Source: Myxococcales bacterium | GTDB taxonomy: Bacteria; Myxococcota_A; UBA9160; UBA4427 | Assembly (NCBI GenBank): GCA_022563535.1 | Contig: JADFNE010000003.1 | Coordinates: forward strand, 1 to 64,000 | DNA length: 64,000 bases | Direction: 5' to 3' | Shown: positions 47,429-55,201 of the stretch, in pieces | Position numbering within the stretch: position 1 is the first letter of the stretch | How the letters are laid out: every line of letters starts with the position of its first letter | The notes under the pieces: generated by a model | What the model was told of the DNA's origin: nothing | Seen by the model: only the letters and a program-made list of their open reading frames with translations | The model's database searches: none | Position numbers and translations under genes: made by a program

Positions 47429-48253
47429 ATGGGACTTCGAGTCAACACCAACATTGGTTCAATCAACGCGCAGAGGAACCTGGCGGATACTACGCAGCGA
47501 CTGCAGAAGTCGCTGCAACGGTTGTCTTCCGGTCTGCGAATCACCCGTGCAGCGGATGATGCTGCGGGCCTTGCGATCTCCGAGAGTTTTCGCGCTGAGA
47601 TCCGTGGGCTCGCCCAGGCGTCTCGCAACGCAAACGACGGTATCTCGCTGCTGCAGATCGCTGAAGGCGCACTCAACGAAACGAGTAACCTGCTCATTCG
47701 CATGCGCGAACTCGCGATTCAGTCGGCCAATGGCACCCTGGGTAGTAGCGAGCGCTCCACGATTGAGAGCGAGTTTCGGGACCTTGCATCAGAAATCACC
47801 CGCATCGCCACGGTGACCAAGTTCAACGGGACCTCTTTGTTGAACAACACCTCGGCGATCACATTCCAGATCGGAAGTGAAGGAACGAGTAGCGATACGA
47901 TTTCGGTGAGTGGGGTGGAGGCGACGGCGTCGGCGATTGGCATCGGCTCCACCGTCAGTGTGTCGTCGGCCACCGGAGCGACGGATGCGATCGACACCAT
48001 CGACAGTGCAATTTCGACCGTCGCCTCATTGCGCGCGAGTTTCGGTTCGGTGCAGAATCGGCTCGAGTCGACGATTCGATCACTCGCAGTAGCGCTCGAA
48101 AACACAGCGGCGGCCGAGTCACAGATTCGCGACGTGGATTTCGCCTCGGAAACGGCCGAATTGACCCGCAACCAAGTGTTGCAACAGGCGGGGGTCTCGA
48201 TTCTCGGGCAGGCCAACATCTCGACCCAGTCGGCGCTGCAGTTACTGAGCTAA
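47429..48253 (+). CDS. fliC: Flagellin 2
   Basis: 274 residues, equal in length to flagellin 1 and nearly identical to it in both terminal helical regions (MGLRVNTNIGSINAQRNL; IRDVDFASETAELTRNQVL), with most differences in the short central part. GGAGGG upstream of ATG 47429. A sigma-54-type promoter lies ~190 bases upstream and a terminator follows the gene. Two paralogous flagellins may share one filament or be used differently. Confidence 0.96.
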   Translation: MGLRVNTNIGSINAQRNLADTTQRLQKSLQRLSSGLRITRAADDAAGLAISESFRAEIRGLAQASRNANDGISLLQIAEGALNETSNLLIRMRELAIQSANGTLGSSERSTIESEFRDLASEITRIATVTKFNGTSLLNNTSAITFQIGSEGTSSDTISVSGVEATASAIGIGSTVSVSSATGATDAIDTIDSAISTVASLRASFGSVQNRLESTIRSLAVALENTAAAESQIRDVDFASETAELTRNQVLQQAGVSILGQANISTQSALQLLS

Positions 48254-48285
48254 GTCCGTCGCGAACTACCGTGAAAGACCGAATT

Positions 48286-48315
48286 CGCCCCCGTCCCCAA
48301 TCTGGGTCGGGGGCG
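48286..48315 (+). terminator. Intrinsic terminator after flagellin 2
   Basis: CGCCCCCG (48286-48293) and CGGGGGCG (48308-48315) form an 8-bp GC stem, with further weak pairing inside the loop, followed by TTTCGGCC. It lies 33 bases after the flagellin stop. Confidence 0.7.
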
Positions 48316-48494
48316 TTTCGGCCTTAGCTTTCCCCCCCATTTTGCCGATACCCCAGGGGAGAAGTCCTGACTGGTCTCCCCAGGGCGAGCACCGAGTTCT
48401 ATAATGCGCGCACCGAATTAGACAATTGACTGGCCGATACGGCTCGATTTCCCGTCCAGATCCCAGCTTTGATTTTGATAAGGAACGTACGCAG

Positions 48495-49961
48495 ATGCGG
48501 AACAAAAAGGCAGATTCCTACCTTCGCGAATGGAAGCAGAACGAACAGTGTGCGGAGGCAATGCTTCCGTTGGTCGGGAATCTCTACCGCGAACACGGCG
48601 TCATCATCACCTGCTACGGCAACTCGCTGGTGAATCGCGGCCCGGTGGAAATCATGAACTTCCACCAGACGGCCAGCCAGATTGAGGGCAGCGAAATCAA
48701 GACGACCGATTCGCTGCCACTGCTGCAAGCAATTTGTGCGATGGACCTGGCGCCAGCGCGGATCGACATCGGCAACCTCCTTACCCACATGCGAAATACG
48801 GGCGGAGTAAAGAGCGCGGCCGAGTTCGTCGGCAATGAACTTTCCGAGGTCGACACCGGTCGCAAACCCCTGCTCGATAAACCCAAAGACGTTGTGCTCT
48901 ACGGATTTGGCCGCATCGGTCGTCTGGTCGCGCGTATTCTGGTCGGCAAGACCGGTGGCGGAGAAAGTTTGCGACTCGCCGCCATCGTGGTGCGCAAAGG
49001 CTCTGAGGACGATCTCGAAAAGCGTGCCAGCTTGCTGCGAAGAGATTCCGTACACGGCGATTTTCGGGGCAGTGTGCTGCTCGACAAATCCGAGAACGCA
49101 TTGGTCGTCAACGGCAACTTGATCCACATCATCTACTCCGACGCACCGGAGAGCGTGGACTACAACAAGTACGGAATCGACGAAGCGCTGCTGGTCGACA
49201 ACACGGGGAAATGGACGACCCGCGAAGGTCTGGAGCGACATCTCAAGGCCCCTGGAATTTCGTCTGTGTTGCTCACCGCCCCCGGCAAGGACGACATCCC
49301 GAACATCGTCTACGGCGTCAATCACAAGGGCATCTGTCAGATGGGCCCTGTGCTCTCCGCGGCCAGCTGCACAACCAATGCCATCGTGCCCATCCTCAGC
49401 GTCATCCACAAGGCGTATGGGATCGATCACGGACACATCGAATCGTGCCACTCCTTCACCAATGACCAGAACTTGATCGACAACTATCACCCCACGGCGA
49501 GGCGCGGACGCAGTGCCGTCCTCAACATGGTCATTACCTCGACCGGCGCCGCGAAGGCCATCGGCAAGGCTATTCCCGAGCTCAAAGGAAAGTTGAGTGG
49601 AAATGCCGTCCGCGTCCCCACGCCCAACGTATCCCTCGCGATCCTCAAACTCGACCTCGACACCGAAGTCTCCGTCGAGGAACTCAACGCCCACCTGCTC
49701 AAGAATTCCCTCGAAGGCGATCTGGTAAACCAGATCGACTACACCAACTCGGACGAGGTCGTCTCCAGCGATTTTGTCGGAAGCCGCTACGCCGCCATCG
49801 TCGACTCCAAGAGCACAATCTGCATGGGCAAAAGCTGCGTACTCTACGTCTGGTACGACAACGAGTTCGGCTACAGCCGCCAGGTCGTACGCATCCTGGA
49901 AGAACTGGCCGGACTCGGATTGCAGACGTTCCCAAAGGCAAAGAACGGGGCGGCGGCTTAG
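48495..49961 (+). CDS. gap: Glyceraldehyde-3-phosphate dehydrogenase, long form
   Basis: 488 residues from ATG 48495 (AAGGAA upstream). An N-terminal extension of ~130 residues (YLREWKQNEQCAEAMLPLVG) precedes a normal GAPDH: GFGRIGRLVARIL nucleotide loop, LLRRDSVHG, catalytic Cys in SAASCTTNAI, HSFTNDQNLIDN and YVWYDNEFGYS. This extended class is known in proteobacteria such as Pseudomonas and may favour NADP or gluconeogenic use; cofactor is not proven. It stands alone between the flagellin and transposase genes. Confidence 0.93.
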   Translation: MRNKKADSYLREWKQNEQCAEAMLPLVGNLYREHGVIITCYGNSLVNRGPVEIMNFHQTASQIEGSEIKTTDSLPLLQAICAMDLAPARIDIGNLLTHMRNTGGVKSAAEFVGNELSEVDTGRKPLLDKPKDVVLYGFGRIGRLVARILVGKTGGGESLRLAAIVVRKGSEDDLEKRASLLRRDSVHGDFRGSVLLDKSENALVVNGNLIHIIYSDAPESVDYNKYGIDEALLVDNTGKWTTREGLERHLKAPGISSVLLTAPGKDDIPNIVYGVNHKGICQMGPVLSAASCTTNAIVPILSVIHKAYGIDHGHIESCHSFTNDQNLIDNYHPTARRGRSAVLNMVITSTGAAKAIGKAIPELKGKLSGNAVRVPTPNVSLAILKLDLDTEVSVEELNAHLLKNSLEGDLVNQIDYTNSDEVVSSDFVGSRYAAIVDSKSTICMGKSCVLYVWYDNEFGYSRQVVRILEELAGLGLQTFPKAKNGAAA

Positions 49962-50013
49962 GGGGTTGGCGGGGGTTTGGTCGCGAGGGCGTTTGCTTGC
50001 GAGGCTTTGGGAA

Positions 50014-50138
50014 TGAGGCTCGGGGGTCTTGCTCTACTGAGCTTGTTGCCATTTGGGCAATGAGGGGAAGGGTAGTTGAGGGGTGGTGGGTTGGTGCGGG
50101 GTGTGGCGGTGGCGCGGACAGTGGGTGAATAAAAGTTC
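50014..50138 (+). repeat. Left imperfect inverted repeat flanking the REP-type transposase
   Basis: A ~125-base G-rich segment whose reverse complement recurs at 50951-51075. Shared blocks include GAGGCTCGG, GGGTCTTGC, TACTG, TGTTGCCA and TGGGC, in the same order. It contains a small palindrome TTGCC-ATTTG-GGCAA at 50046-50060, like a REP hairpin. Confidence 0.7.
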
Positions 50139-50218
50139 GCGAACTGTAGCTGTGTTTATTTTATATATCTGACGCATTATTAGGTTGATAAGGGCTATGA
50201 TTCTGCTATTGTTAAGAC

Positions 50219-50953
50219 ATGGCAGTAATCAAGCAGCTCGAACTCGCTGACTATGTCTTGCAGAAGCGCATGAGCTCTGGACATGGTGGGCCGCGCAAAG
50301 GGGCTGGGGCCAAGCGGGTTGGGCTGGGGCAGGTGCCTCATCGACAGCGAATTGGATTTCAGAAACTCACTCCCGCCCATGTGACGTTGCGTGTTGTAAA
50401 GGGGCTCTCGAACCTTCGGCGACGATCGCTCGTGATGGAAGTGCGGAAGACCTTTGCCCAGGGGTGTGAGCGCGGCGACTTTCGGTTGGTTGAGTATTCC
50501 ATCCAGCACAATCACCTTCACCTTCACCTTCACCTTCACCTTCACATAATCGTTGAGGCTGAGTCTCAGGATGCTCTCTCCCGGGGCATGAAGTCGATTG
50601 CGGCTCGGTTTGCACTGGCTGTGAATCGTGTCTTTAAGCGAACCGGTCAGGTGATCGCAGGCCGTTATCACGTTCAGCTTCTCACTTCGCCACAGCAGGT
50701 GCGCAACGCGCTTCGTTACGTGCTTCTCAATATTCGGAAGCACTTCAAGCAGCGGAACGGTCATGCGCCGCCGGTGAATATCGATGAAGCATCTTCGGGC
50801 AGCCAGTTCGACGGTTGGCGCGCAAGCTCCGAAAGCTTGCGCGTGAAGGTATTCAGCCAGGAAGATGTAGGAGTCGCCAAGGCAGCGAGCTGGCTCCTCA
50901 GCAAAGGCTGGCGCAAACGCGGCCTAATCGACCTCTCCGCAACACCTGGCTAA
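50219..50953 (+). CDS. REP-associated tyrosine transposase (RAYT, Y1/IS200-like) with repeat expansion in the HUH motif
   Basis: 244 residues. Single-strand transposase of the Y1 HUH family: an N-terminal GGPRKGAGAK region, RRRSLVMEVRKTF, the metal-binding HUH segment, and the catalytic Tyr in NALRYVLLNIRKHF. The HUH segment, which in relatives reads HNHLH-hydrophobic, is here HNHLHLHLHLHLHIIVEA because of five CACCTT units. Whether metal binding survives is uncertain. It sits inside ~125-base inverted repeats. RAYTs are usually domesticated, moving REP elements rather than themselves. Confidence 0.85.
   Translation: MAVIKQLELADYVLQKRMSSGHGGPRKGAGAKRVGLGQVPHRQRIGFQKLTPAHVTLRVVKGLSNLRRRSLVMEVRKTFAQGCERGDFRLVEYSIQHNHLHLHLHLHLHIIVEAESQDALSRGMKSIAARFALAVNRVFKRTGQVIAGRYHVQLLTSPQQVRNALRYVLLNIRKHFKQRNGHAPPVNIDEASSGSQFDGWRASSESLRVKVFSQEDVGVAKAASWLLSKGWRKRGLIDLSATPG
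50513..50545 (+). repeat. CACCTT hexanucleotide tandem repeat in the transposase HUH motif
   Basis: Five perfect CACCTT units (50513-50542) plus CAC, encoding alternating His and Leu. Unit loss or gain leaves the frame intact but changes the number of His residues between the flanking Asn and the IIVEA strand. Confidence 0.95.
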
Positions 50954-51075
50954 GAACTCTCCCCCACCCAGTCCCCTCGCCGACGCCCACCCCGTCCGCA
51001 CTACCAAACCGGCCCTTTTCCCTAACCGCCCATCTGGCAACATGCCCAGTACGGCAAGACCCGCCGAGCCTCCTC
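50951..51075 (-). repeat. Right imperfect inverted repeat flanking the REP-type transposase
   Basis: Reverse complement of the left repeat at 50014-50138, with substitutions and small indels. It starts right at the transposase stop. Together the two bound a ~1.06 kb unit that could be, or have been, one mobile unit. Confidence 0.7.
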
Positions 51076-51126
51076 CTTCAAGCCCCGTAAAAGGTGGAAA
51101 CTGAAGATCAACTCACACCGAAACCG

Positions 51127-51864
51127 TCAAAGCGATTTCGAGAAGAGTGCCAAGGTGCGGGACCAAGCGTCGTTGGCCGAAGCTTCGTGATAGGAATCAC
51201 GTTGGTCGCAATTGAAGCCGTGATCCGCGTCTGAATAGACCACGACTTCGTGACTGCCGCCGGTCTGCTCGAGAGCGTCGCGTATGGCGTCGACCTGATC
51301 CGAGGGAATCATGGTGTCTTTGCCGCCGAAGTAGCAGATCAATTGTCCTTGAATCTTGCCGCTGCGAGAAACGGTGGACGGACCCCCGCCGAGACCCGTC
51401 GGCGCCGCGATGCCGCCGCCATAATAAGCGGCGGCGGCCTTGATGTCCGTTTCGCATGCAGTGAGGTAGGTCATGTGCCCGCCGATACAAAATCCAATGG
51501 CGCCGATGCTCTCCCCCTTGACGAAGGAAGTGCCTCGCAGGAAGTCGATCGCGGCGCGGGCGTCTTCGATCATCGAGTCGGCCTGGAGTTGCTCGAGATG
51601 CCCCATGCCCTCGTTCATGCCGGCTTCGTCGTAGGCCAGTTCGATGCCGGGGCCGGTGCGGTGAAAGTAGTCTGGGGCCAGGGCGACGTAGCCCTCTTGG
51701 GCAATGCGTTCGGTGATCTGGCGGATGTGTCCGTTGATGCCGAAGATCTCCATGAAGACCAACACGCCAGGCAGGGTTTTGTCGCCTTGGGGACGTGCCA
51801 GGTAGCCCCCCATGGTGCCGCCGCTGCTCAGGAGAATTTCGACTGTCGATGTTTCGAGTGCCAT
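51127..51864 (-). CDS. Dienelactone hydrolase family protein
   Basis: 245 residues from ATG 51864 (GGAGGAAA upstream). Alpha/beta hydrolase with a cysteine nucleophile in GFCIGGHM, an Asp in the GGKDTMIPSDQ segment and His in SDADHGF. Classical members open dienelactone in chlorocatechol breakdown, but many act on other esters or lactones. It diverges from the thioredoxin-like selenoprotein gene, with 64 bases between starts. Confidence 0.9.
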   Translation of the reverse strand: MALETSTVEILLSSGGTMGGYLARPQGDKTLPGVLVFMEIFGINGHIRQITERIAQEGYVALAPDYFHRTGPGIELAYDEAGMNEGMGHLEQLQADSMIEDARAAIDFLRGTSFVKGESIGAIGFCIGGHMTYLTACETDIKAAAAYYGGGIAAPTGLGGGPSTVSRSGKIQGQLICYFGGKDTMIPSDQVDAIRDALEQTGGSHEVVVYSDADHGFNCDQRDSYHEASANDAWSRTLALFSKSL

Positions 51865-51928
51865 GGATTTCCTCCGGTTTGGGGCTCCGACTCTAACCCA
51901 AGCGAACTCCCCGTGATATGCTCGACCC

Positions 51929-52984
51929 ATGATCATTCCGTCCCTCGAGATTCCCAAGGCAGACTTCGAAGCCCAGACCGGCTGGTCGCTCAAGCCAGAG
52001 GGCGCCTGCAAAGGCGATCGCTGTGTACCGCTTCAGGCGATCGATTCCGCTGCGCACACCGTCGACGTGCGGATATTGAGCGAGACCCTGGGCATGCCCA
52101 TCGTGCACGATGAAGCGCACGGTCTCTACGCGGTCGGCCCCGAGTCGGGTGGCCCCCTGTTGACGAGCGCCGCGTGTCCAGAAATTGTTCTGCCCGACCT
52201 CGACGGAAACGATTTTTCAATTTCTTCCCTGCGCGGGCGCAAGGTCGTGATCGTCAGCTGGGCGTCGTGGTGAGGCTGCAAAGCTGACCTGCCCGGGTGG
52301 CAGGCTCTCGCAGAAGAACTCCGGCCCAAAGGCGTGGAGATCGTAACGGTTGCGATGGATACCCAAGGTGCCGCCGTGGCCCGCGAATGGATCGAACTCG
52401 CAAAGCCGAGCCATCCCTCGCTGATCGACTCGGCCCACGTATTGGGCGAAAAACTCGGCTTCGTGAACGTACCCATGTCCGCCTGGGTCGACGAGCGGGG
52501 TATGTTGGTGCGGCTTGGCGATGCTGCGTTTACCCGGGAAAGTCCGATTCGCACGATGAAAATTACCGACGACATCCCCCCGCACTTGCAAGAAGTATTG
52601 CGCGAGGCCCAGAAAATCCAGACCGACCACGAGACCTACCTGGCTGCCTTGCGCGATTGGGCTGAGAAGGGTGTGAACAGCCAGTTTGCCTGGTCCCCGG
52701 CCGAGGTCGTCGAGCGCTCGGGGCCGCGCAATATGGATGCGGCTCGCGCGGCGGCCTGCTTTGAACTCGGCCAGCACTTGTACCGTGGAGGCAATGAGCG
52801 GGATGCGATCCAGCACTGGCGCGAAGCGCATCGCCTGGTTCCCGGCAACTGGACCTACAAGCGTCAGGCCTGGTCGATCGCGGACCCCGCCCAAGGCCCC
52901 ACCGAGGATTATGAGGGCAGTTGGCTCGACGATGTCAAAGCCCAGGGTGGTGGCGAGGCCTACTACCCAACCTTCAAGCCTTGA
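51929..52984 (+). CDS. Thioredoxin-like selenoprotein with in-frame UGA (UxC)
   Basis: 351 residues if the UGA at 52271-52273 is selenocysteine. As a stop it would give a 114-residue fragment and leave a conserved 3' half in the same frame with no proper start. The context is VIVSWASW-U-GCKADLPGW, the position of the redox cysteine in TlpA/redoxin-like proteins (W-A-S-W-C-G-C). The later cis-Pro strand (NVPMSAWVDERGML) and a C-terminal TPR-like helical region are present. The N-terminal ~85 residues contain another Cys pair (GACKGDRCVPL). A SECIS-like hairpin starts 14 nt after the UGA. Likely a thiol-dependent redox enzyme; substrate unknown. Confidence 0.88.
52288..52304 (+). promoter_or_regulatory. 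Putative bacterial SECIS hairpin in the thioredoxin-like gene
   Basis: CCTGCC-CGGGT-GGCAGG forms a 6-bp stem with a 5-nt loop. The stem begins 14 nt after the UGA and the loop at +20, within the usual window. The geometry matches the hairpin in the PrdB-like gene, and both loops begin CG. Confidence 0.75.
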
Positions 52985-53021
52985 CGTCTAAAACTGAACC
53001 GTAGCTCCGAGCGCTCGGACT

Positions 53022-53807
53022 TCAGTCCGGTTCGCTGAGCTTCATCACCGTAATGGCTCCGCCCTGCGGGTCGATGACGACGGAAAAGCGACCGGCTGCG
53101 ATATCGATCGGGTCCATGTCGACGACGCCTCCCAACTTGATCGCCTTTTCGATGGTCTCGTCGCAGTCGAAAACCGAGATGTAGGGCATCCAGTGAGGCG
53201 ACAGGCCTCCCCATTCTTCCGTCATTTCGATCACGCCGCCGTTTGCTCGGCCTTGATTGAAAATTTCGTAGTAAACCGAACCGTCTTCATCGGATCGGCG
53301 AAACTCCCAATCGAACAAGTCCCCGTAAAAGCGAAGCGATTCTTCGGGGGTCGGGGTGACGAGTTCGTTCCAACAAAGCGACGTGGGATTGTTCACCTGC
53401 GCCGCACCAATGTGTTCGCCGGGCTGCCAGAGCGAAACCCGCGCGCCCACAGGATCGATCAGGGTCGCCATGCGTCCGGCGTCCATGACTTGCATCGGTG
53501 GCAGCTCGATGGTCGCACCCAGGAATTCGGCTTCGTCCGTGGTGGCGTCGACATCATCGACGTTGATGTAACTTGACCAGACAGCGGGCATTCCGCTGTT
53601 GCGGAGATCGACCGGCATTTGCGACATGCCCGCTACGGAGTGACCCGCAAACTGAAACTCTACATAGATTCCGCTTTGATCGTCCGGAGTATCGACCATG
53701 TCCCAATCGAACAACTCACTGTAGAAGTTGCGACTTGCTCGCAGATCCGGTGTCATGATGTCGATCCAAGAGAACTGGCCGTTGGTAAAGCGGGTAAAGC
53801 TCGTCAT
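53022..53807 (-). CDS. Two-domain VOC (glyoxalase/bleomycin-resistance-like) protein
   Basis: 261 residues from ATG 53807 (GGAGG upstream). Two tandem VOC modules, each with the beta-alpha-beta-beta-beta pattern: the first starts SWIDIMTPDLRASRNFYSELFDW, the second SLCWNELVTPTPEESLRFYGDLFDW. Metal ligands are not fully clear. Some relatives bind antibiotics or modify lactones; no function is claimed. Confidence 0.85.
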   Translation of the reverse strand: MTSFTRFTNGQFSWIDIMTPDLRASRNFYSELFDWDMVDTPDDQSGIYVEFQFAGHSVAGMSQMPVDLRNSGMPAVWSSYINVDDVDATTDEAEFLGATIELPPMQVMDAGRMATLIDPVGARVSLWQPGEHIGAAQVNNPTSLCWNELVTPTPEESLRFYGDLFDWEFRRSDEDGSVYYEIFNQGRANGGVIEMTEEWGGLSPHWMPYISVFDCDETIEKAIKLGGVVDMDPIDIAAGRFSVVIDPQGGAITVMKLSEPD

Positions 53808-54022
53808 GGGGGCCCTCCTTTTTCGGATCATTTACAGATCCTGTTACGATTGTAGACCCGCAGCGTCGCAAGCTGTGTAAACAATATTCGATGATTTTCG
53901 GTGCTTTTGGGTGCTAGACGCTTCTTGTGCTCGACGGAGGCGAAATCGCTACACCCTTTTGAGATTTTTCGCGCAACAGCAGTTTCAGAGATCGGGCTGT
54001 AACGATCCGAGGAGAAGTTTGG

Positions 54023-55201
54023 ATGATCTGGGGGTCAGGAATCTCGCTGCAGTCCGATAGCCAGGCGGCCGTGAGCGAGGCGAGCGAAGCGATTCGACGC
54101 GAACTCGCTTCGCAACCGGCGGATTTGGTGGTGATTTTCGTGTCCGGTTCACACGCCGAACGCGCGAGCGAGGTGGCGTGCATGGTTGCGGCCGAGTTCC
54201 CAACTGCGCTGTTGTTTGGTTGTACCGCCGCGAGCGTTATTGGGGCGGGCAGGGAGATGGAAGAAGGTGCTGCGGTAGCCCTGGCGGCGGCACGGCTGCC
54301 GGATGTCTCACTCTCGCCTTTTGCCATCTCGGGTCCAGAACTGCACGCGTTGGGCAGCGACACCGACGCGTGGCGCGCGCGGGTAGGTGTTGAGAACTGC
54401 AACGACCCGGGTCTGCTTCTGCTTGGCGATCCCTATTCCGGAGACGCCGAAGCGATCCTGCGCGGAATCGCGCACAGCTATCCCCAGAGCGTACAAGTCG
54501 GGGGACTCGCAAGCGGCGGCGGTCAGCCTGGAGAAAATCAACTCATCCTGGGCGAAAAGGTCTATCGCGATGGTTTCATTGGCATTGCGATGAGCGGAAA
54601 TGTCGTGCTCGAATCGGTCGTGTCCCAGGGCTGTCGCGCTGTGGGTCCGCCCATGTTCGTTACGGCTTTCCGGGGAAACCAGATTCTCGAACTCGACGGT
54701 CGCCGACCGATCGACGTCCTCGAAGAAATTGCCGCCGAAGGACCCGAAGCCGACATCCCACTGTTCCGGGGCTCGCTGTTCATCGGAATTCAGATGGACC
54801 ACAACAAGGTTACGGTCGAGGCCGGCGATTTTCTGGTGCGAAATCTGCTGGGCGCCGATCCCGTGAACGGTGGGCTTTCGATCGGTGCCGAACTCGTTGA
54901 AAACCAGGTAGTGCAATTTCACCTGCGCGACGGTGAGTCGGCTTCGAATGAACTCGATGAAAGACTCTCGAAGTACGCCAAGGAACGACCTGCGGTCAGC
55001 GGCTCGTTACTGTTTTCGTGTATGGGTCGCGGCCGCGGAATGTACGGCGTCGCCAATCACGACAGCGATGCCCTGCGTCGGCATCTCGGGGAGATCCCGG
55101 TGGCGGGATTTTTCGGTAATGGAGAAATCGGTCCGATTGCGGGGAAACCCTATCTCCACGGCTACACGAGTGCCTTTGGGTTCTTTCGCTCGCGAAATTA
55201 G
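54023..55201 (+). CDS. FIST-domain sensory/signal protein
   Basis: 392 residues, with GAGGAGAAG upstream of ATG 54023. FIST N domain (LLFGCTAASVIGAGREMEEG) followed by a FIST C domain (LLFSCMGRGRGMYG, VAGFFGNGEIGPIAG), a pair thought to bind small ligands such as amino acids. It has no transmitter domain of its own. Its last four bases overlap the convergent formate dehydrogenase gene. Confidence 0.9.
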   Translation: MIWGSGISLQSDSQAAVSEASEAIRRELASQPADLVVIFVSGSHAERASEVACMVAAEFPTALLFGCTAASVIGAGREMEEGAAVALAAARLPDVSLSPFAISGPELHALGSDTDAWRARVGVENCNDPGLLLLGDPYSGDAEAILRGIAHSYPQSVQVGGLASGGGQPGENQLILGEKVYRDGFIGIAMSGNVVLESVVSQGCRAVGPPMFVTAFRGNQILELDGRRPIDVLEEIAAEGPEADIPLFRGSLFIGIQMDHNKVTVEAGDFLVRNLLGADPVNGGLSIGAELVENQVVQFHLRDGESASNELDERLSKYAKERPAVSGSLLFSCMGRGRGMYGVANHDSDALRRHLGEIPVAGFFGNGEIGPIAGKPYLHGYTSAFGFFRSRN

